Assembly: GCA_036435485.1 (NCBI GenBank)
Contig: CM071598.1
Coordinates: 204,393,148 to 204,457,147, forward strand
DNA: 64,000 bases
From: Saposhnikovia divaricata
Lineage: Eukaryota; Streptophyta; Magnoliopsida; Apiales; Apiaceae
Reading direction: 5' to 3'
The notes under the pieces are model-generated. The model worked only from the letters and a program-made list of their open reading frames with translations, was not told the origin of the DNA and did not search any database. Position numbers and translations under genes: made by a program. Position 1 is the stretch's first letter. Each line of letters opens with the position of its first letter. Shown in pieces: positions 33,506-44,938 of this stretch.

Positions 33506-34012
33506 TGAAGTGATTGAACTTTGGTTACAGAGAGTTTTAGGGAAGAAGATGCAGTTAACTTTTGATATGCTTGAAAATGAATAAAAGTGAGATGTGAGAG
33601 TACAAGTCCGCCTTTTATATTTTTCAAGAATTAAAAATGAAATAATTAAAAGTAATTACTCCATTGGTCAAAAGTAACTGTCAGATAGTAAATAAAAAGA
33701 GAATAAGTACAGCCATGATTAGATATACACGGTTACCAACGGAAAAGAAAAAAAAATGTATATCAACGGATATAGAATGAACGGTTGAGATACAGTTTAT
33801 CCGTTGATGACGTGGATAGCCTGTTACCCGTTGACATGCAAAAATCTAGTAATGTGTTTATACTATCAACGGATAAAAGGATATCCGTTGATAAGCTAAT
33901 TTTGCCTTAGGCAAAATTTCTGCAGAAATTTTTTTTTCTGAAAGTTTTCACTTTCAAGTAAATCAAAACACATTTCCAGCTTCAAATCATTGAAATCAAA
34001 TATCACTAGGAA
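33506..34012 (-). other. Spacer between Sirevirus pol and the third frame, with nonamers
   Basis: 507 bp without a gene. It holds four exact nonamers (TCAACGGAT at 33763 and 33866; ATCCGTTGA at 33799 and 33883) and one near copy (CCCGTTGA near 33828). The pair 33864-33875/33882-33893 makes a perfect 12-bp stem with a 6-nt loop. It may hold the control region or splice acceptor for expression of the third frame; I see no definite promoter. Confidence 0.8.
33864..33893. repeat. 12-bp perfect stem-loop built from two nonamers
   Basis: TATCAACGGATA, six bases, then TATCCGTTGATA. The strongest single hairpin of the family in this element. Confidence 0.9.
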
Positions 34013-37000
34013 TTATGACAAATTAAGCATACCTAGCTCACCTACCAATCTTGTGAATGTGGATTCATCAAGAGGCTTGGTGAAGATATCTGCAAGCTGC
34101 ATTTCACTTGGCACAAAGTGCATTTCTACTGTACCATTCATCACATGTTCTCTAATGAAGTGGTATTTGATGTCAATGTGCTTGGTTCTCGAATGTTGCA
34201 CTGGATTCCCTGTGATGGCAATAGCACTTGTGTTGTCACAGAAAATTGGAATCTTCTCAACTTTTAGACCATAGTCAATGAGTTGGTTTCTCATCCATAG
34301 AATCTGTGCACAACAGCTTCCAGCCGCAATGTACTCAGCTTCAGCTGTAGAAGTGGAGACTGAGTTTTGTTTCTTACTGAACCATGACACAAGCCTGTTT
34401 CCTAGAAATTGACAGGAACCTGTAGTACTTTTCCTATCAACTCTGCAACCTGCATAATCTGCATCTGAATAGCCAGTTAGATCAAAACCAGATTCTCTTG
34501 GGTACCAAATGCCAAGGTTTGGTGTTCCCTTGAGATACCTGAAAATTCTTTTAATAGCTATTAAGTGAGACTCTCTAGGATCAGCTTGAAATCTAGCACA
34601 AAGACAGGTAGAAAACATTATATCAGGTCTACTAGCTGTTAGGTATAAAAGTGAACCTACCATGCCTCTATAACTTGAGATGTCCACAGACTTTTCCTTA
34701 GTATTCAACTCAAGCTTAGTTGCAGTGGCCATAGGTGTTTTAGCAGATGTACAATCCATTAAGTCAAATTTCTTTAAGAGATCATAAATATATTTTGTTT
34801 GACTTATGAAAATGCCCTCATTAACTTGCTTTACTTGTAGGCCAAGAAAGTAAGTTAATTCACCCATCATACTCATTTCATACCTACTTTGCATAAGTTT
34901 GGCAAACTTTTTGCAAAGCTTCTCATCTGTAGACCCAAAAATAATATCATCTACATAGATTTGAACAAGTATTGAAGAGCCATTAATATCCCTATGAAAT
35001 AAGGTTTTATCTACTGTACCTCTAGTGAAGTGGTTCTCCAAAAGAAATTGAGATAAAGTGTCATACCAGGCTCTTGGTGCTTGCTTCAAACCATAAAGTG
35101 CTTTCATGAGAAGATATACATATTCTGGAAATTCTGGATCCTCAAAACCAGGAGGTTGATGGACATAGACCTCTTCTTCCAGTTCCCCATTTAGAAAGGC
35201 ACTTTTGACATCCATCTGATAGACTTTGAAATTGGCATGTGCTGCATAGGCTAGAAAGATTCTTATTGCCTCAAGTCTTGCTACTGGAGCAAAAGTTTCA
35301 TCAAAATCTATTCCTTCTTCTTGAGAATAGCCCTTTGCCACTAATCTAGCTTTATTCCTCACAATTATGCCATTTTCATCTGTCTTATTCTTGAGAACCC
35401 ATTTAGTACCTATGACACTTCTATCATCAGGTTTGGGCACAAGCTTCCATACTTTATTCCTTTCAAATTGATTTAGCTCTTCTTGCATTGCTAACACCCA
35501 ATCTGGATCTAGAAGGGCATCTTCCACTTTCTTAGGTTCCTCTTGAGATAGGAAGCTACTGTATAGACATTCAGCTTGAGTGGCCCTTCTAGTTTGGACT
35601 CTTGAATTTGATTCACCAATGATTAACTCAAATGGATGATTTCTAGTCCATTTTCTTGCAGGTGGAAGATTTGATCTTGATGAGGTTGCTTCATTTCCAT
35701 GATCATGTTGATTTAGCATTGAACTTTGACCATGAGAAACTCCCCCTGAGTTTGTTGTCCTTGCTGAGTTATGAAGTTGACTGTCAATGGATGCATCATT
35801 TTGCCTGTCGACGGATGCTTGAGAATTTCTATCAACGGATGCATCTCTAATAGTGTCAACGGATGTTGCAGAATGACTGTCAACGGATGCTCCAGAATGA
35901 CTATCAACAGATGCTTCATTTACAGTGTAAGCATCACTTCTAGTTGGTGTAACAGCTCTAGGTGGATCTCTGTGGTCATGATCTTCATTCTCCTCATCAT
36001 CATCATAGTACATTCTTCCTTCACCTTCATTCTCAAATTCCAACTTTTCATGGTAGCCTTCATCATTTAGGCCTAGAATCTTTTGATCATCAAACACAAC
36101 ATGTACAGACTCCATAACAATGTTGGTTCTTAGATTGTAGACCTTGTAGGCTTTCCCTGCTGCATATCCAACGAAAATAGCTTCATCTGCCTTTGCTTCA
36201 AATTTGCCTAAATTATCTCCATGATTCCTTAGCACAAAACACTTACATCCAAAGACATGTAGAAAAGCTAAAGTTGGTTTCTTGTTGGTTAATAACTGAT
36301 AAGGAGTCATTCCTCTAGCTTGATTGACCAAGGAAATATTCTGAGTAAAGCATGCAGTGTTGACAGCTTCAGCCCAGAAATATGTTGGTAATCTTGATTC
36401 ACTTAACATTGTTCTAGCTGCTTCAATGAGAGTTCTGTTTTTCCTTTCAACAACCCCATTTTGTTGAGGTGTTCTGGCAGCAGAAAACTCATGGACAATT
36501 CCATTCTCTTCACAGAAAATCTTCATTGTGGAATTTTTGAATTCAGTACCATTGTCACTTCTGATCCTTTGAACTCTGTCTTCAGAACCATTGTTTAGCA
36601 TTCTGAGGTGATTGATAATGATTTCACTTGCACAATCCTTGGAGTGCAGGAAGAAAGTCCATGTGAACTTAGAAAAATCATCTACAATCACCAGACAGTA
36701 TTTTTTCTTTGAAATAGACATGACATTTACTGGACCAAATAAATCCATATGCAGCAATTGAAGAGGCTTAACAATGGATGACTCTGTCTTGCTTTTGAAA
36801 GATGATTTCTTTTGTTTCCCTAATTGGCAGGCATCACATAGCCCATCTTTGACAAACTCCAAATGAGGGATTCCTCTAGCAAGATCCTTTCTTACCAAAT
36901 CATTCATAACTTTAAAATTCAAATGTGACAGCTTCTTATGCCATAGCCAACTCTCATCCTTACTTGCTTTGCTGAAGAGACAAGTAATGGATTCTGAGCA

Positions 37001-37450
37001 TGCTGAATTGAAGTCAGCTATGTAAACATTTCCTTTTCTAAAGCCTGTCAATACCACATTGTTGTCTTCCTTGGCAGAAACAACACAGGCTTCTTTTGTG
37101 AACTTTACTTCATAGTCTTTGTCACAAATCTGACTGATGCTCAGCAAATTGTGCTTTAAACCTTCAACTAAAGCCACTTCTTCAATGATGACATTGTCTT
37201 TTGAAATCAGGCCATATCCCTTAGTATATCCTTTGCTGTCATCTCCAAAGGTAATTCTAGGGCCAGCTCCTTCCTTGAACTCTGTGAGCAGGGTTGAATC
37301 TCCTGTCATGTGCCTAGAACATCCACTGTCTAGGTACCATAGATTCCTTCTGTTTCCCTGCACACATTTCAAAAACAAATCAAGTTGATTTTGGTACCCA
37401 AGCTTCCTTGGGTCCTTTCTTGTTAGCCTTTGACTTTGCACTCTTAGCAT
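34013..37450 (-). CDS. pol: Sirevirus Pol: protease, integrase, RT, RNase H
   Basis: 1145 residues in Copia order (integrase before RT). Protease active site DSG at residues 41-43 ([14 protein letters not shown]). Integrase zinc region with HKKLSHLNF...CDACQLGK, then catalytic Asp in HMDLFGPV, Asp in RSDNGTEF and Glu in [11 protein letters not shown]. Between integrase and RT, residues about 508-561, are six imperfect ASVDSHS-like heptads. RT has [29 protein letters not shown] and YVDDIIFGS. RNase H has [19 protein letters not shown] and [13 protein letters not shown]. It overlaps the end of gag by 71 nt in the +1 frame relative to gag, with an ATG at 37450, so Gag-Pol would need a +1 frameshift or an internal start. 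All catalytic motifs are intact. Confidence 0.94.
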   Translation of the reverse strand: MLRVQSQRLTRKDPRKLGYQNQLDLFLKCVQGNRRNLWYLDSGCSRHMTGDSTLLTEFKEGAGPRITFGDDSKGYTKGYGLISKDNVIIEEVALVEGLKHNLLSISQICDKDYEVKFTKEACVVSAKEDNNVVLTGFRKGNVYIADFNSACSESITCLFSKASKDESWLWHKKLSHLNFKVMNDLVRKDLARGIPHLEFVKDGLCDACQLGKQKKSSFKSKTESSIVKPLQLLHMDLFGPVNVMSISKKKYCLVIVDDFSKFTWTFFLHSKDCASEIIINHLRMLNNGSEDRVQRIRSDNGTEFKNSTMKIFCEENGIVHEFSAARTPQQNGVVERKNRTLIEAARTMLSESRLPTYFWAEAVNTACFTQNISLVNQARGMTPYQLLTNKKPTLAFLHVFGCKCFVLRNHGDNLGKFEAKADEAIFVGYAAGKAYKVYNLRTNIVMESVHVVFDDQKILGLNDEGYHEKLEFENEGEGRMYYDDDEENEDHDHRDPPRAVTPTRSDAYTVNEASVDSHSGASVDSHSATSVDTIRDASVDRNSQASVDRQNDASIDSQLHNSARTTNSGGVSHGQSSMLNQHDHGNEATSSRSNLPPARKWTRNHPFELIIGESNSRVQTRRATQAECLYSSFLSQEEPKKVEDALLDPDWVLAMQEELNQFERNKVWKLVPKPDDRSVIGTKWVLKNKTDENGIIVRNKARLVAKGYSQEEGIDFDETFAPVARLEAIRIFLAYAAHANFKVYQMDVKSAFLNGELEEEVYVHQPPGFEDPEFPEYVYLLMKALYGLKQAPRAWYDTLSQFLLENHFTRGTVDKTLFHRDINGSSILVQIYVDDIIFGSTDEKLCKKFAKLMQSRYEMSMMGELTYFLGLQVKQVNEGIFISQTKYIYDLLKKFDLMDCTSAKTPMATATKLELNTKEKSVDISSYRGMVGSLLYLTASRPDIMFSTCLCARFQADPRESHLIAIKRIFRYLKGTPNLGIWYPRESGFDLTGYSDADYAGCRVDRKSTTGSCQFLGNRLVSWFSKKQNSVSTSTAEAEYIAAGSCCAQILWMRNQLIDYGLKVEKIPIFCDNTSAIAITGNPVQHSRTKHIDIKYHFIREHVMNGTVEMHFVPSEMQLADIFTKPLDESTFTRLVGELGMLNLS
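35783..35911. repeat. Nonamer repeats in the Sirevirus integrase-RT linker
   Basis: Exact TCAACGGAT at 35832, 35856 and 35880, with one-base variants near 35783 (TCAATGGAT), 35809 (TCGACGGAT) and 35903 (TCAACAGAT), spaced about 24 bp. On the coding strand each reads Ala-Ser-(Val/Ile)-Asp. Confidence 0.9.
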
Positions 37451-39809
37451 TCTTCATCTTAGGTGTAGATGCTTGAGTAATGGGGTTTGACAAATGCTCA
37501 TTTGCATGAATATTGGATGCATGCATGTGTGGAAAATTGGCATACATATTATTCATGTTAGGTAGGTTCCATGACATTTGTGGCACATTCATAGATTGAA
37601 AGTATGGATTAGACACATATGGCATGTTCACATATGGATTTGAAAAACTAGCATTTTGATACAAACCAGGCATTGCAGGCATACATGGCATTGGTTGAGG
37701 TATATGAACAGGAGCCTTGTTAACAATCTTGCAATTAGAAGATAAATGATTGACACTATTACAATTACTACAAGTTTTCCTAGGAGCAAACTTGTCAGGA
37801 GAGTAATTGTTTTTCTTGTTGATGCCTATCTTACCATTTCTGTTCTTTTTCTTTTTGCCCTCAATTTCTACCTTTTCATTGTCTGATTTACCAACAGCCT
37901 TTATGTTGTGTAAATCACCTGTCTTAGTCTTCCCACTGGATTTGGTTTTGCTGCACTCACCACTAACAAAATTCTTGTTTACTGGACCATACTTGATGTC
38001 CAGTTTCCTAAGTTCCTTCTTACCAACAGACTTTTTGTTAGTCGACGGATACCTCTCATCCGTTGACGGTTCATCTGTCAACGGATGATCACTATCCGTT
38101 GATTCACAAATAGTCTCTAGATCCTCAAGGCCAGGTTCTAGCTCCTTTTTCTTTTGAGTCCAGGTATCCTTTACAAAAGATTCTATTCCCTGAACTTCTA
38201 TTATGTTTTGAGAAACATTCCTACTACTTTGAAATTTAGCAATTATCCCTTGTTCTTTTTCAAGCTGGTCTTTTAAAATCAGTTCTCTTTTTAACACAGC
38301 TTCAAGTTCACTTTTAGCATTATTGCAATCAACTCTCATTTTCTCAAATTCTAGAAATTGAGATTCTAGAGCAGCATTTCTATCACTTAAAAACAGATTA
38401 GACTCTTTAATTCTATTGTTCTCTTTAGTAAGTGATTTAAGAGTAACACTTAAGTGATATAGTTCAGTAGACATTTCATCTATAACACTATTGCATTCCT
38501 CTTTTGTGAGCTCAGAGAGATTAGTGGAAAATACCTGATTGCTAGCTGAACTTGCTTCCTGCTCTCCAGAATCAGCCATTAAAGCAAGGTTGACTAACTC
38601 AGCATCATCATCAGAATGATTGTCATCAACAGCCCAGTCATACTCTTGGGTCAAGAATGCCTTTCCTTTCTGCCTGAGAAGATCAAAATATTTCTTCTTA
38701 TAGTCAACAACCTCAGTTGGCTTTCCCTTGTTCTCAGATCTAGGTTTCCTGCATTCACTTATCATATGACCAGCAATCCCACAATTGTAGCATTTAATTT
38801 TGGATTTATCCACATAGTTGTTTGTGGAAAAATCCTTGTTAAATGGCTTGGCCATCCCAGAGTTTCTCTTGAATTTCAGCTTAGAGAATCTCCTAGATAG
38901 AAAAGCTAAGTGCTCATCTATCTCATCCAATTCATCCTGCTGAAGGGCATTCAATTCCTCAGATACCTTTACCTTGCTCCCGCTTGATTCTGCTCTACCT
39001 TTACAAACCTCCCTGTTTGGTGTAGAACTAGCAGTTTCTGTCCTTTCCTCCTTTTGCTCCAAATTGGCAACGAGTGCAACTGACCCACTTTTCTTTTGAG
39101 ACTTCTCAATCTCTTCATCCTGCTCCATTTCCAGCTCATAGGTCTTTAAAGTTCCATAGAGCCTTTCAAGAGTAAATGTCTTGTACTCTTGAGTGTTTCT
39201 TAGAGAAACAGTCATTGGCTTCCATTCCTTGGGCAGTGATCTCAGAAATTTGAGATTAGAGTCTTTAACCTGATAGACTCTTCCATACAGTTTCAAACCA
39301 TTTAGTAGCTTTTGAAATCTACTAAATGTATCATTCAATGTTTCTCCACTCTTAAAGTGAAAGTGTTCATACTGTTGGATTAGTAGTTGCATCTTGTTTT
39401 CCCTTACCTGTTCTGTTCCTTCACACAGGGTTTGAACAATGTCCCATACTTCCTTGGCGGTAGTACAGTTAATAACATTGTCAACCATGTCTGTTTCTAG
39501 ACCATTGAACAGAATATTCATGGCCTTTTTGTCTTTGTGGACTTCTGCAATATCTTCAAGACTCCACTCAGAAACAGGTTTGGGAATGAAAGTGTCAGGC
39601 ACATCATCAGCCAGGCCAACTCTTGTTGCTGTCTTCATTGGAACGTGAGGACCCTTGTCAATGCAATCCACAAAACCCTCATCAATAGACGAGAGATGTA
39701 GACGCATTTTTACTTTCCAGTGAAAGTAATTTTCTCTATCAAGAACTGGAATCTTCACTCCATAATCCTTCTTAGACATGTTGGAAGTGTGTTGATCTTT
39801 AAACTTCAA
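37380..39809 (-). CDS. gag: Sirevirus Gag, long form with two zinc knuckles
   Basis: 809 residues, long compared with ordinary Copia Gag and typical of Sireviruses. The N-terminal half is a Copia-type Gag (UBN2-like; [64 protein letters not shown]). The first knuckle [14 protein letters not shown] is at about residues 340-353 and a second, [14 protein letters not shown], at about 681-694. A coiled-coil-like segment (about 430-540) lies between them, followed by a Pro/Met/Asn-rich tail. The Met at residue 11 (MSKKDYG) is an equally good start, because residue 1 is only 15 nt from the primer site. It packages element RNA in cytoplasmic particles. Confidence 0.92.
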   Translation of the reverse strand: MKFKDQHTSNMSKKDYGVKIPVLDRENYFHWKVKMRLHLSSIDEGFVDCIDKGPHVPMKTATRVGLADDVPDTFIPKPVSEWSLEDIAEVHKDKKAMNILFNGLETDMVDNVINCTTAKEVWDIVQTLCEGTEQVRENKMQLLIQQYEHFHFKSGETLNDTFSRFQKLLNGLKLYGRVYQVKDSNLKFLRSLPKEWKPMTVSLRNTQEYKTFTLERLYGTLKTYELEMEQDEEIEKSQKKSGSVALVANLEQKEERTETASSTPNREVCKGRAESSGSKVKVSEELNALQQDELDEIDEHLAFLSRRFSKLKFKRNSGMAKPFNKDFSTNNYVDKSKIKCYNCGIAGHMISECRKPRSENKGKPTEVVDYKKKYFDLLRQKGKAFLTQEYDWAVDDNHSDDDAELVNLALMADSGEQEASSASNQVFSTNLSELTKEECNSVIDEMSTELYHLSVTLKSLTKENNRIKESNLFLSDRNAALESQFLEFEKMRVDCNNAKSELEAVLKRELILKDQLEKEQGIIAKFQSSRNVSQNIIEVQGIESFVKDTWTQKKKELEPGLEDLETICESTDSDHPLTDEPSTDERYPSTNKKSVGKKELRKLDIKYGPVNKNFVSGECSKTKSSGKTKTGDLHNIKAVGKSDNEKVEIEGKKKKNRNGKIGINKKNNYSPDKFAPRKTCSNCNSVNHLSSNCKIVNKAPVHIPQPMPCMPAMPGLYQNASFSNPYVNMPYVSNPYFQSMNVPQMSWNLPNMNNMYANFPHMHASNIHANEHLSNPITQASTPKMKNAKSAKSKANKKGPKEAWVPKST
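38043..38102. repeat. Nonamer hairpins inside Sirevirus gag
   Basis: ATCCGTTGA at 38058, TCAACGGAT at 38078 and ATCCGTTGA at 38094, plus TCGACGGAT at 38042. The first pair gives a 9-bp stem with an 11-nt loop and the second a 9-bp stem with a 7-nt loop, the same two loop sizes as in the LTR and third-frame hairpins. Confidence 0.9.
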
Positions 39810-39824
39810 ATATGTTAGAAGCTT

Positions 39825-39837
39825 GCTCTGATACCAA
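39825..39837 (-). promoter_or_regulatory. Primer binding site of the Sirevirus (initiator Met tRNA)
   Basis: On the minus strand TTGGTATCAGAGC lies directly after the 5' LTR. Confidence 0.92.
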
Positions 39838-40145
39838 TTGTTATTCCCAGATTACACACTTGTATAATTGTAGAAGGGGGGGTTGAATACAATTCTTGAT
39901 ATTTATAAATTTCTGATAAGAACTTCAGAAACTTATGAAGAGATAATTGCAATGTAAGAATTATACACAAACACATATAAAATCAGGTGGTTAAAATGCA
40001 CCACCTGAAGCTTTTATTTGAAGAAAACTCTGTGATACAAAATGTACACAGCTGCCGTTTTACAACTCTTTGCTTCTAAAGATATTCAAGAAACCCTAAG
40101 CAAATATGTCTGTTTTCTTAACCTACAAAGAGTTGCTACACTTGG

Positions 40146-40152
40146 TTATATA
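40146..40152 (-). promoter_or_regulatory. Putative TATA box of the Sirevirus promoter
   Basis: TATATAA on the minus strand, downstream of the nonamer cluster and within the 5' LTR. The order (nonamers, then TATA) is that expected of a U3 enhancer and promoter. Confidence 0.5.
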
Positions 40153-40445
40153 TCCCAAGTTTTACAAGTACTACTGGAATAAGATAATACTAATCTAATT
40201 CTAGTTGACTTGCTACTACACTCCAAATACATATGTAGCCGAAAGGTTGTCCTTGTGTTCAGACATGTCTCCTGCACCTTTCTTGTATTCATAGTGTAAA
40301 TGGAATGCTTCTTTCTTCTGTGTTTCCAAAGTATGGCTGCCATACTGCTTTTTGTATCTACTATAAACTCATGTGATCTGTCAGTCAAACATGTCCTTAT
40401 CAACTGCTAATCTCCAGCTAATCATAGAAAACAGTGTCAATGATT

Positions 40446-40782
40446 ATCCGTTGATGATGTATACTGACATCCGTTGATGATGTATAGAGCAGTATCCGTT
40501 GATATTGGGACTTGAGCTGTATCCGTTGATAGAGTGAATTTGAGTTGTATCCGTTGATAGAGTTTAGTCTTCATCCGTTGATACACTTTCACTTAGACAG
40601 AATTACATAGCATAGCTTATTTACAATTGGCTACCCTATTATGCCTATCCGTTGATAGTCAACATGACTGTGGATAAAAACACTATCAACTGATAACATA
40701 GAGATACTGCAGTGTGCTACAAAACCTCATCCGTTGATGAGCTACCTGTCAACGGATAGAGTTATAAATCCTCATCCGTTGA
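40446..40782. repeat. Nonamer cluster ATCCGTTGA in the Sirevirus 5' LTR
   Basis: Duplicate of the cluster at 28417-28753, ten exact copies, in the LTR that would act as promoter. Confidence 0.9.
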
Positions 40783-40854
40783 CAGCTACAAAACCTTAAA
40801 CAATTTGATTGATTGTGAAGTTATCATCAAGTACAACATATTCCTAACACATAC

Positions 40855-43800
40855 TATAATACAGTATATAGTTATATATTACAGATTAATTTTCATAAAT
40901 ACTTAATAACTAATTAATCACAATTTTTGATTTAAATCAATTACAATTATATCATTATATACTGACACATCAATTTTTTGCACATGTCTCTAACTATCTA
41001 TGTATAGAGCCATTTTCCAAAATTGTGTATTTATTAATTGATTTTAATATAAATATATTATTGTAATACATGAGTCTATTTTATCTATATTATGTAATAT
41101 AGTATTTTAATATTTCAAACTCTCGATCTACAATCATAAGTTGCAATCAAATTTGAATAAATCTACTATTATTTAATAAAAAAAATTTAAAGATTGAAAA
41201 ATATTTATCACACTATTCTAAATATACGTTCAAAATTTAAATTAATCAATTATTAAAAAAACTAACAACCAGCTAAAATATTAAAATGAATTTTAAACTA
41301 ATTATCTTTAACATTTTACTTATCGATTTTTTTAGCTATGCAATAATTAATGGGACAAACAACAAACAAATTGATCTGACAAGATATTTGAAATATTCAA
41401 AATACTAAATATACTCTCAAATAATATTAGACATTATTTAGTGTAAAAATTATCACATTACAGAGTCAATGAAAATATTGTTATTGAATATTTTTATAGC
41501 AAATTCGTCAACTCAGCGCAACAATTCTTATAAATCACTATTTTTTTATATATAATTAATTTATCAGTAAAAGGACATACGACATCTATAAAAATAATCA
41601 AAAAATTTAAATTTTCTTATAAATTGCTATAAGAACCAATATAAAAAAATCCAAATCAATTCGAACAACAGACCATAGCTACGATTCTATACTATCCAAA
41701 TCAATGAACCATTATAACAAAATCCTATAGATCTAAGATTTTGGATGCCAAAATAAAATAACCTACCCTCACAAAAAGAAAGAACAAAACCCAATATATG
41801 GGTACACCAAAAATCACTAATAGGGTACTAGACTCTCGATAAAGAGATATATTTATTGGAAAATAAAGTAAACTCAAGGAAAAAAATGGAAGTTATCATT
41901 CACAAGGACAAAATACAAAATCCAATATATCAGTAGATAAAATCTACCAACGGGTTACTGGAATCTCAATAAAGAGAGATTTTTATTGAAAAAAACAGAG
42001 CAAAATCAAGGAAAACAATAAAAGTGGGCTTATCATCAACCAAAATTGATGTTAGCCCCTAAACTACTTTAGTTTAGTATTTTTTGGGAGAGGGGCAGAG
42101 AGAAGAACGGCTATAGCCATCGTTATAAAAATCACTATTATTACAAACTAGATAGGTCAATACATAAAATTATATATTGTTCTAATAAAAGGTTCTCTTT
42201 TTAATTTTGTATTCTTGAATTAAATTAATAGTATTAAATTTCCACATCATAATCTAAAAACAGATATATTAAATTCGCTTGGTTGGTTGATAATATTTAT
42301 TTTTAATATCAACAGAACTTTAAATATAGGTAAAAAAAACTTAACAACTTGGTAGATAGATTCTAAACAAACAAAGATATTTATTAGTTTTGTTTTGTCT
42401 AAACAAAATAAATGTATCGGGTTTTGATATTGGATCGGGTTTTGGATCGGATATCGGTTCGGTACAACTGAAATCCAAATCCAAATCGAAACTATTTCGA
42501 GTTTAAAATTTAATTCCAAACTTGAATCCGAAAATTCGGGTTCCGTACATCCAAAATTTCGGGCTTTGGATTGGGAACTATCAGATCGAATTAATTTGCC
42601 ACCCCTATTTATGGGTAAAAGAAAACTAATATTTAATATACCATGTTCTAATAGAAACAAAATTAAAAAAAAAAAATCAACCTTCAACCTCCCAAAGCGA
42701 ATATACACATTTTAAGTTGTCAATAAAAACAAGTAGAGGGCAATCACCATAAACTTTAACAGTCATATCTTACTCTAAGAACGAGATATGTTGGATATGT
42801 TTGGTTGATTGATAATATTTATTTTTCTATAGTAAATCAATTTACTAATAAAAGAACATACAATTTGTAAAAATGATATTGAACAAACACATATGAAACT
42901 AGATTATAAGAAAGTTTTCTTTATCATAACTACGTTCGTTTAATGAATCTTACACAGTAGAGATCCTTTCTCACATTGTTGAAACATGCAACATTTTTTT
43001 GAGAGACAATCTTATGATTTATTATGGTCGTGAGAAATAAGTATTTATGAATTTTCAATATGTATTTGAAAAATTGATCGCAACCCATATAAATTTTTTG
43101 ATTAAATTAATATAATAAAATTCTAGAAACCTAGTGCGAACCCAAAAGGGTAGTGGCTGCGGGTTCCCAAAGTTAAAAAAAATATGGGTAAAAAACTTAT
43201 GAACTTGGTAGAAAGATTCCGAAAAGTGAGAAAAATCAAATGAAAAATAAAATTAAGAAAAACAATAAAGAGAGGTTTAGAGCGTTTCAACGGAGGATGT
43301 GGATGTTATGATAATTGTTTAATAATATTAATTTTATTGCAATTGGTATAAAATGACGAATAAGTAATTTTATACTTAAATTAATTACATTCTCATGAAA
43401 CTAACTTTTTTTCTAAATAATGATTGAAATAATACGTTTATATTAATTAATTAATTAATTTTACCATTCGGTGCGTAGTACGGGTAGAACGCTAGTGGAC
43501 TATAACCTATACTAAAATATAACATATACTAAAAGAGTATTGGTTAATCCTATGCATTTTTAAAAGAAAAATGTCACATTTAAGATTTAACCAACTACCA
43601 TCGTATCACCATTCCATTTCGTTTTTGTCATCAAGCCCATGACACATAAGCCCATCTTTTGCCCTTTTTATATTCAAACGTTAACCCATTAATAGTCATA
43701 TGGCCCAATTCGACACACTTATTTTCCTCGCTTTTCTGCCATGCTACACTTAGGTTCAGGACCTTCAGGTGGTCACTTTGTTTAAATTTAGACAAATAAA

Positions 43801-44288
43801 ATACGTGACAATGTTTTCAAGTTATTATATTACTCAAAATGCGGCCTTCATACATCCTTCTTTTTACATATATTCTAATAATTACCATCCATTTCCCATT
43901 TACATAATTTAAGCTTTGTTTAAGTTTAGTCATGAGCTTGAAAATGTTTTCAAGTTATTACACTCATGTTATTTGGATGGATCTTGCTGGATTTAACTTC
44001 TAGATGCACCAGGTGGCAATCATCTATCTTAAGCTCACGAGTGCACGATTTCTTGGATAAAAACACCTAGCAAAAGCTTATCTAAAACTCGTTTTACTAT
44101 ATATGATGATTGATGAACGCCTTCCTTCACTTTACATGTCATTGCTAGAACTATATCTATGGTGTTTAGTAATGACAGTGAAATCATACGAGTATGATAT
44201 GGTTAACAGTTGTGAACATAGTCCCTGTATGTGTTTCTCGTTGTCTTCGAACTTGTAATGGAAAAGGTTTACAACCATGTCATTTTAA
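40855..44288. other. AT-rich intergenic DNA, no gene seen
   Basis: No credible coding region. The 153-codon minus frame at 42247-42708 is Lys/Asn/Ile/Phe-rich by base composition and has no recognisable motif. A stretch near 42410-42610 with repeated GGATCGG and CAAATCC words, ending AATTTGCCACCCCTA, may be a decayed hAT-type MITE. Confidence 0.65.
41784..42012. repeat. Imperfect tandem duplication, period about 131 bp
   Basis: The segment 41784-41880 (ACAAAACCCAATATAT ... CTCAAGGA) is repeated in diverged form at 41915-42012 (ACAAAATCCAATATAT ... ATCAAGGA), with shared words GGGT-ACT, TCTC-ATAAAGAGA and TTTATTG. Noncoding. Confidence 0.7.
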
Positions 44289-44296
44289 CTGGCTAA

Positions 44297-44930
44297 CATG
44301 GTTGTTACGTCGGTGAGTCGAGTCGAGTCGGACGGAAATTCCATCGAGTCGAGACTAGTCGACGACGAGTCGACATTAGTCGACAAGATATAAAATAATA
44401 AATATTAAATATTATATGTGTGAGTGTATGTTCTGACATTCCTCTTTACTGTATAAAAACAACAAAGTGTGTGTTTTAACTACATAAAAACAGAGTATAA
44501 GTGTTTATATATAAGCGTGTGTATACACATATATGTGGGTGTACTCTGTGTGTATATATAAATGTGTACGTGTGTGTACTCTGTGTGTATATATATAAGT
44601 GTGGGTACTGTGTGTGTACATAAAAGATGAAGATAATCTATAAAAAATCGAAGTTGGAGGTGATTGGAAACAATTGGGATGACTTTAAGATGATTTGTGG
44701 CTCAAAATTACGACTTGGAAATGAAAAAAGGCAACTGGTTGTGATTAGGTTACTTAATCTGCAACTTGGTCGGATTTTTTTTTATTATTCTGCACCAGTT
44801 GAGCTATTGGGTCGCCTAGTCGACCAGTCGAGCCCGAGTCACCCGAAAGAGTAACAAAAAGCAAGTCGAGGTTTCAAGTCAACCTCTCCTGACCGACTGT
44901 CGTGACTAGTCGAACGAAGTAACAACCATG
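44297..44930. mobile_element. Non-autonomous hAT-type MITE, 634 bp
   Basis: The left end CATGGTTGTTAC and right end GTAACAACCATG are perfect 12-bp terminal inverted repeats, flanked by the perfect 8-bp duplication CTGGCTAA (44289-44296 and 44931-44938). An 8-bp duplication and an end starting CA fit the hAT superfamily. Both subterminal regions are packed with GTCGA/GAGTCGA/TAGTCGAC words (44313-44383 and 44813-44915). The centre has GTGTGTA-ATATAT microsatellites. No transposase; the 75-codon frame inside is not supported. Confidence 0.88.
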
Positions 44931-44938
44931 CTGGCTAA

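Larger units (their letters stand above)
27810..40849 (-). mobile_element. Complete Sirevirus-type Ty1/Copia retrotransposon
   Basis: 13,040 bp on the minus strand, flanked by CATAC on both sides (27805-27809 and 40850-40854). It has 1011-bp LTRs that look identical, an initiator-Met primer site, a long Gag with two zinc knuckles, a Copia-order Pol, a 1503-residue third frame between pol and the 3' LTR, and the polypurine tract ATTGGGGGAGAT next to TGTTAGGAAT. The oversized Gag, the extra 3' frame and the Copia RT features point to the Sirevirus (Maximus/SIRE) lineage. Every frame is open, so this looks like a young and possibly competent copy. The 9-mer ATCCGTTGA or its complement occurs about 37 times in it. 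Confidence 0.95.
39839..40849 (-). repeat. 5' LTR of the Sirevirus
   Basis: 1011 bp, with the same length as and no visible difference from the 3' LTR. It contains the ten-nonamer cluster at 40446-40782 and a TATA-like box at 40146-40152. It would drive transcription leftward. Confidence 0.95.

Noticed and set aside
42247..42708. 153-codon minus-strand frame
   Set aside because: Composition follows the AT-rich DNA, there is no recognisable motif, and it overlaps a decayed repeat.
44627..44854. 75-codon frame inside the hAT MITE
   Set aside because: No transposase motif; MITEs of this size are noncoding.
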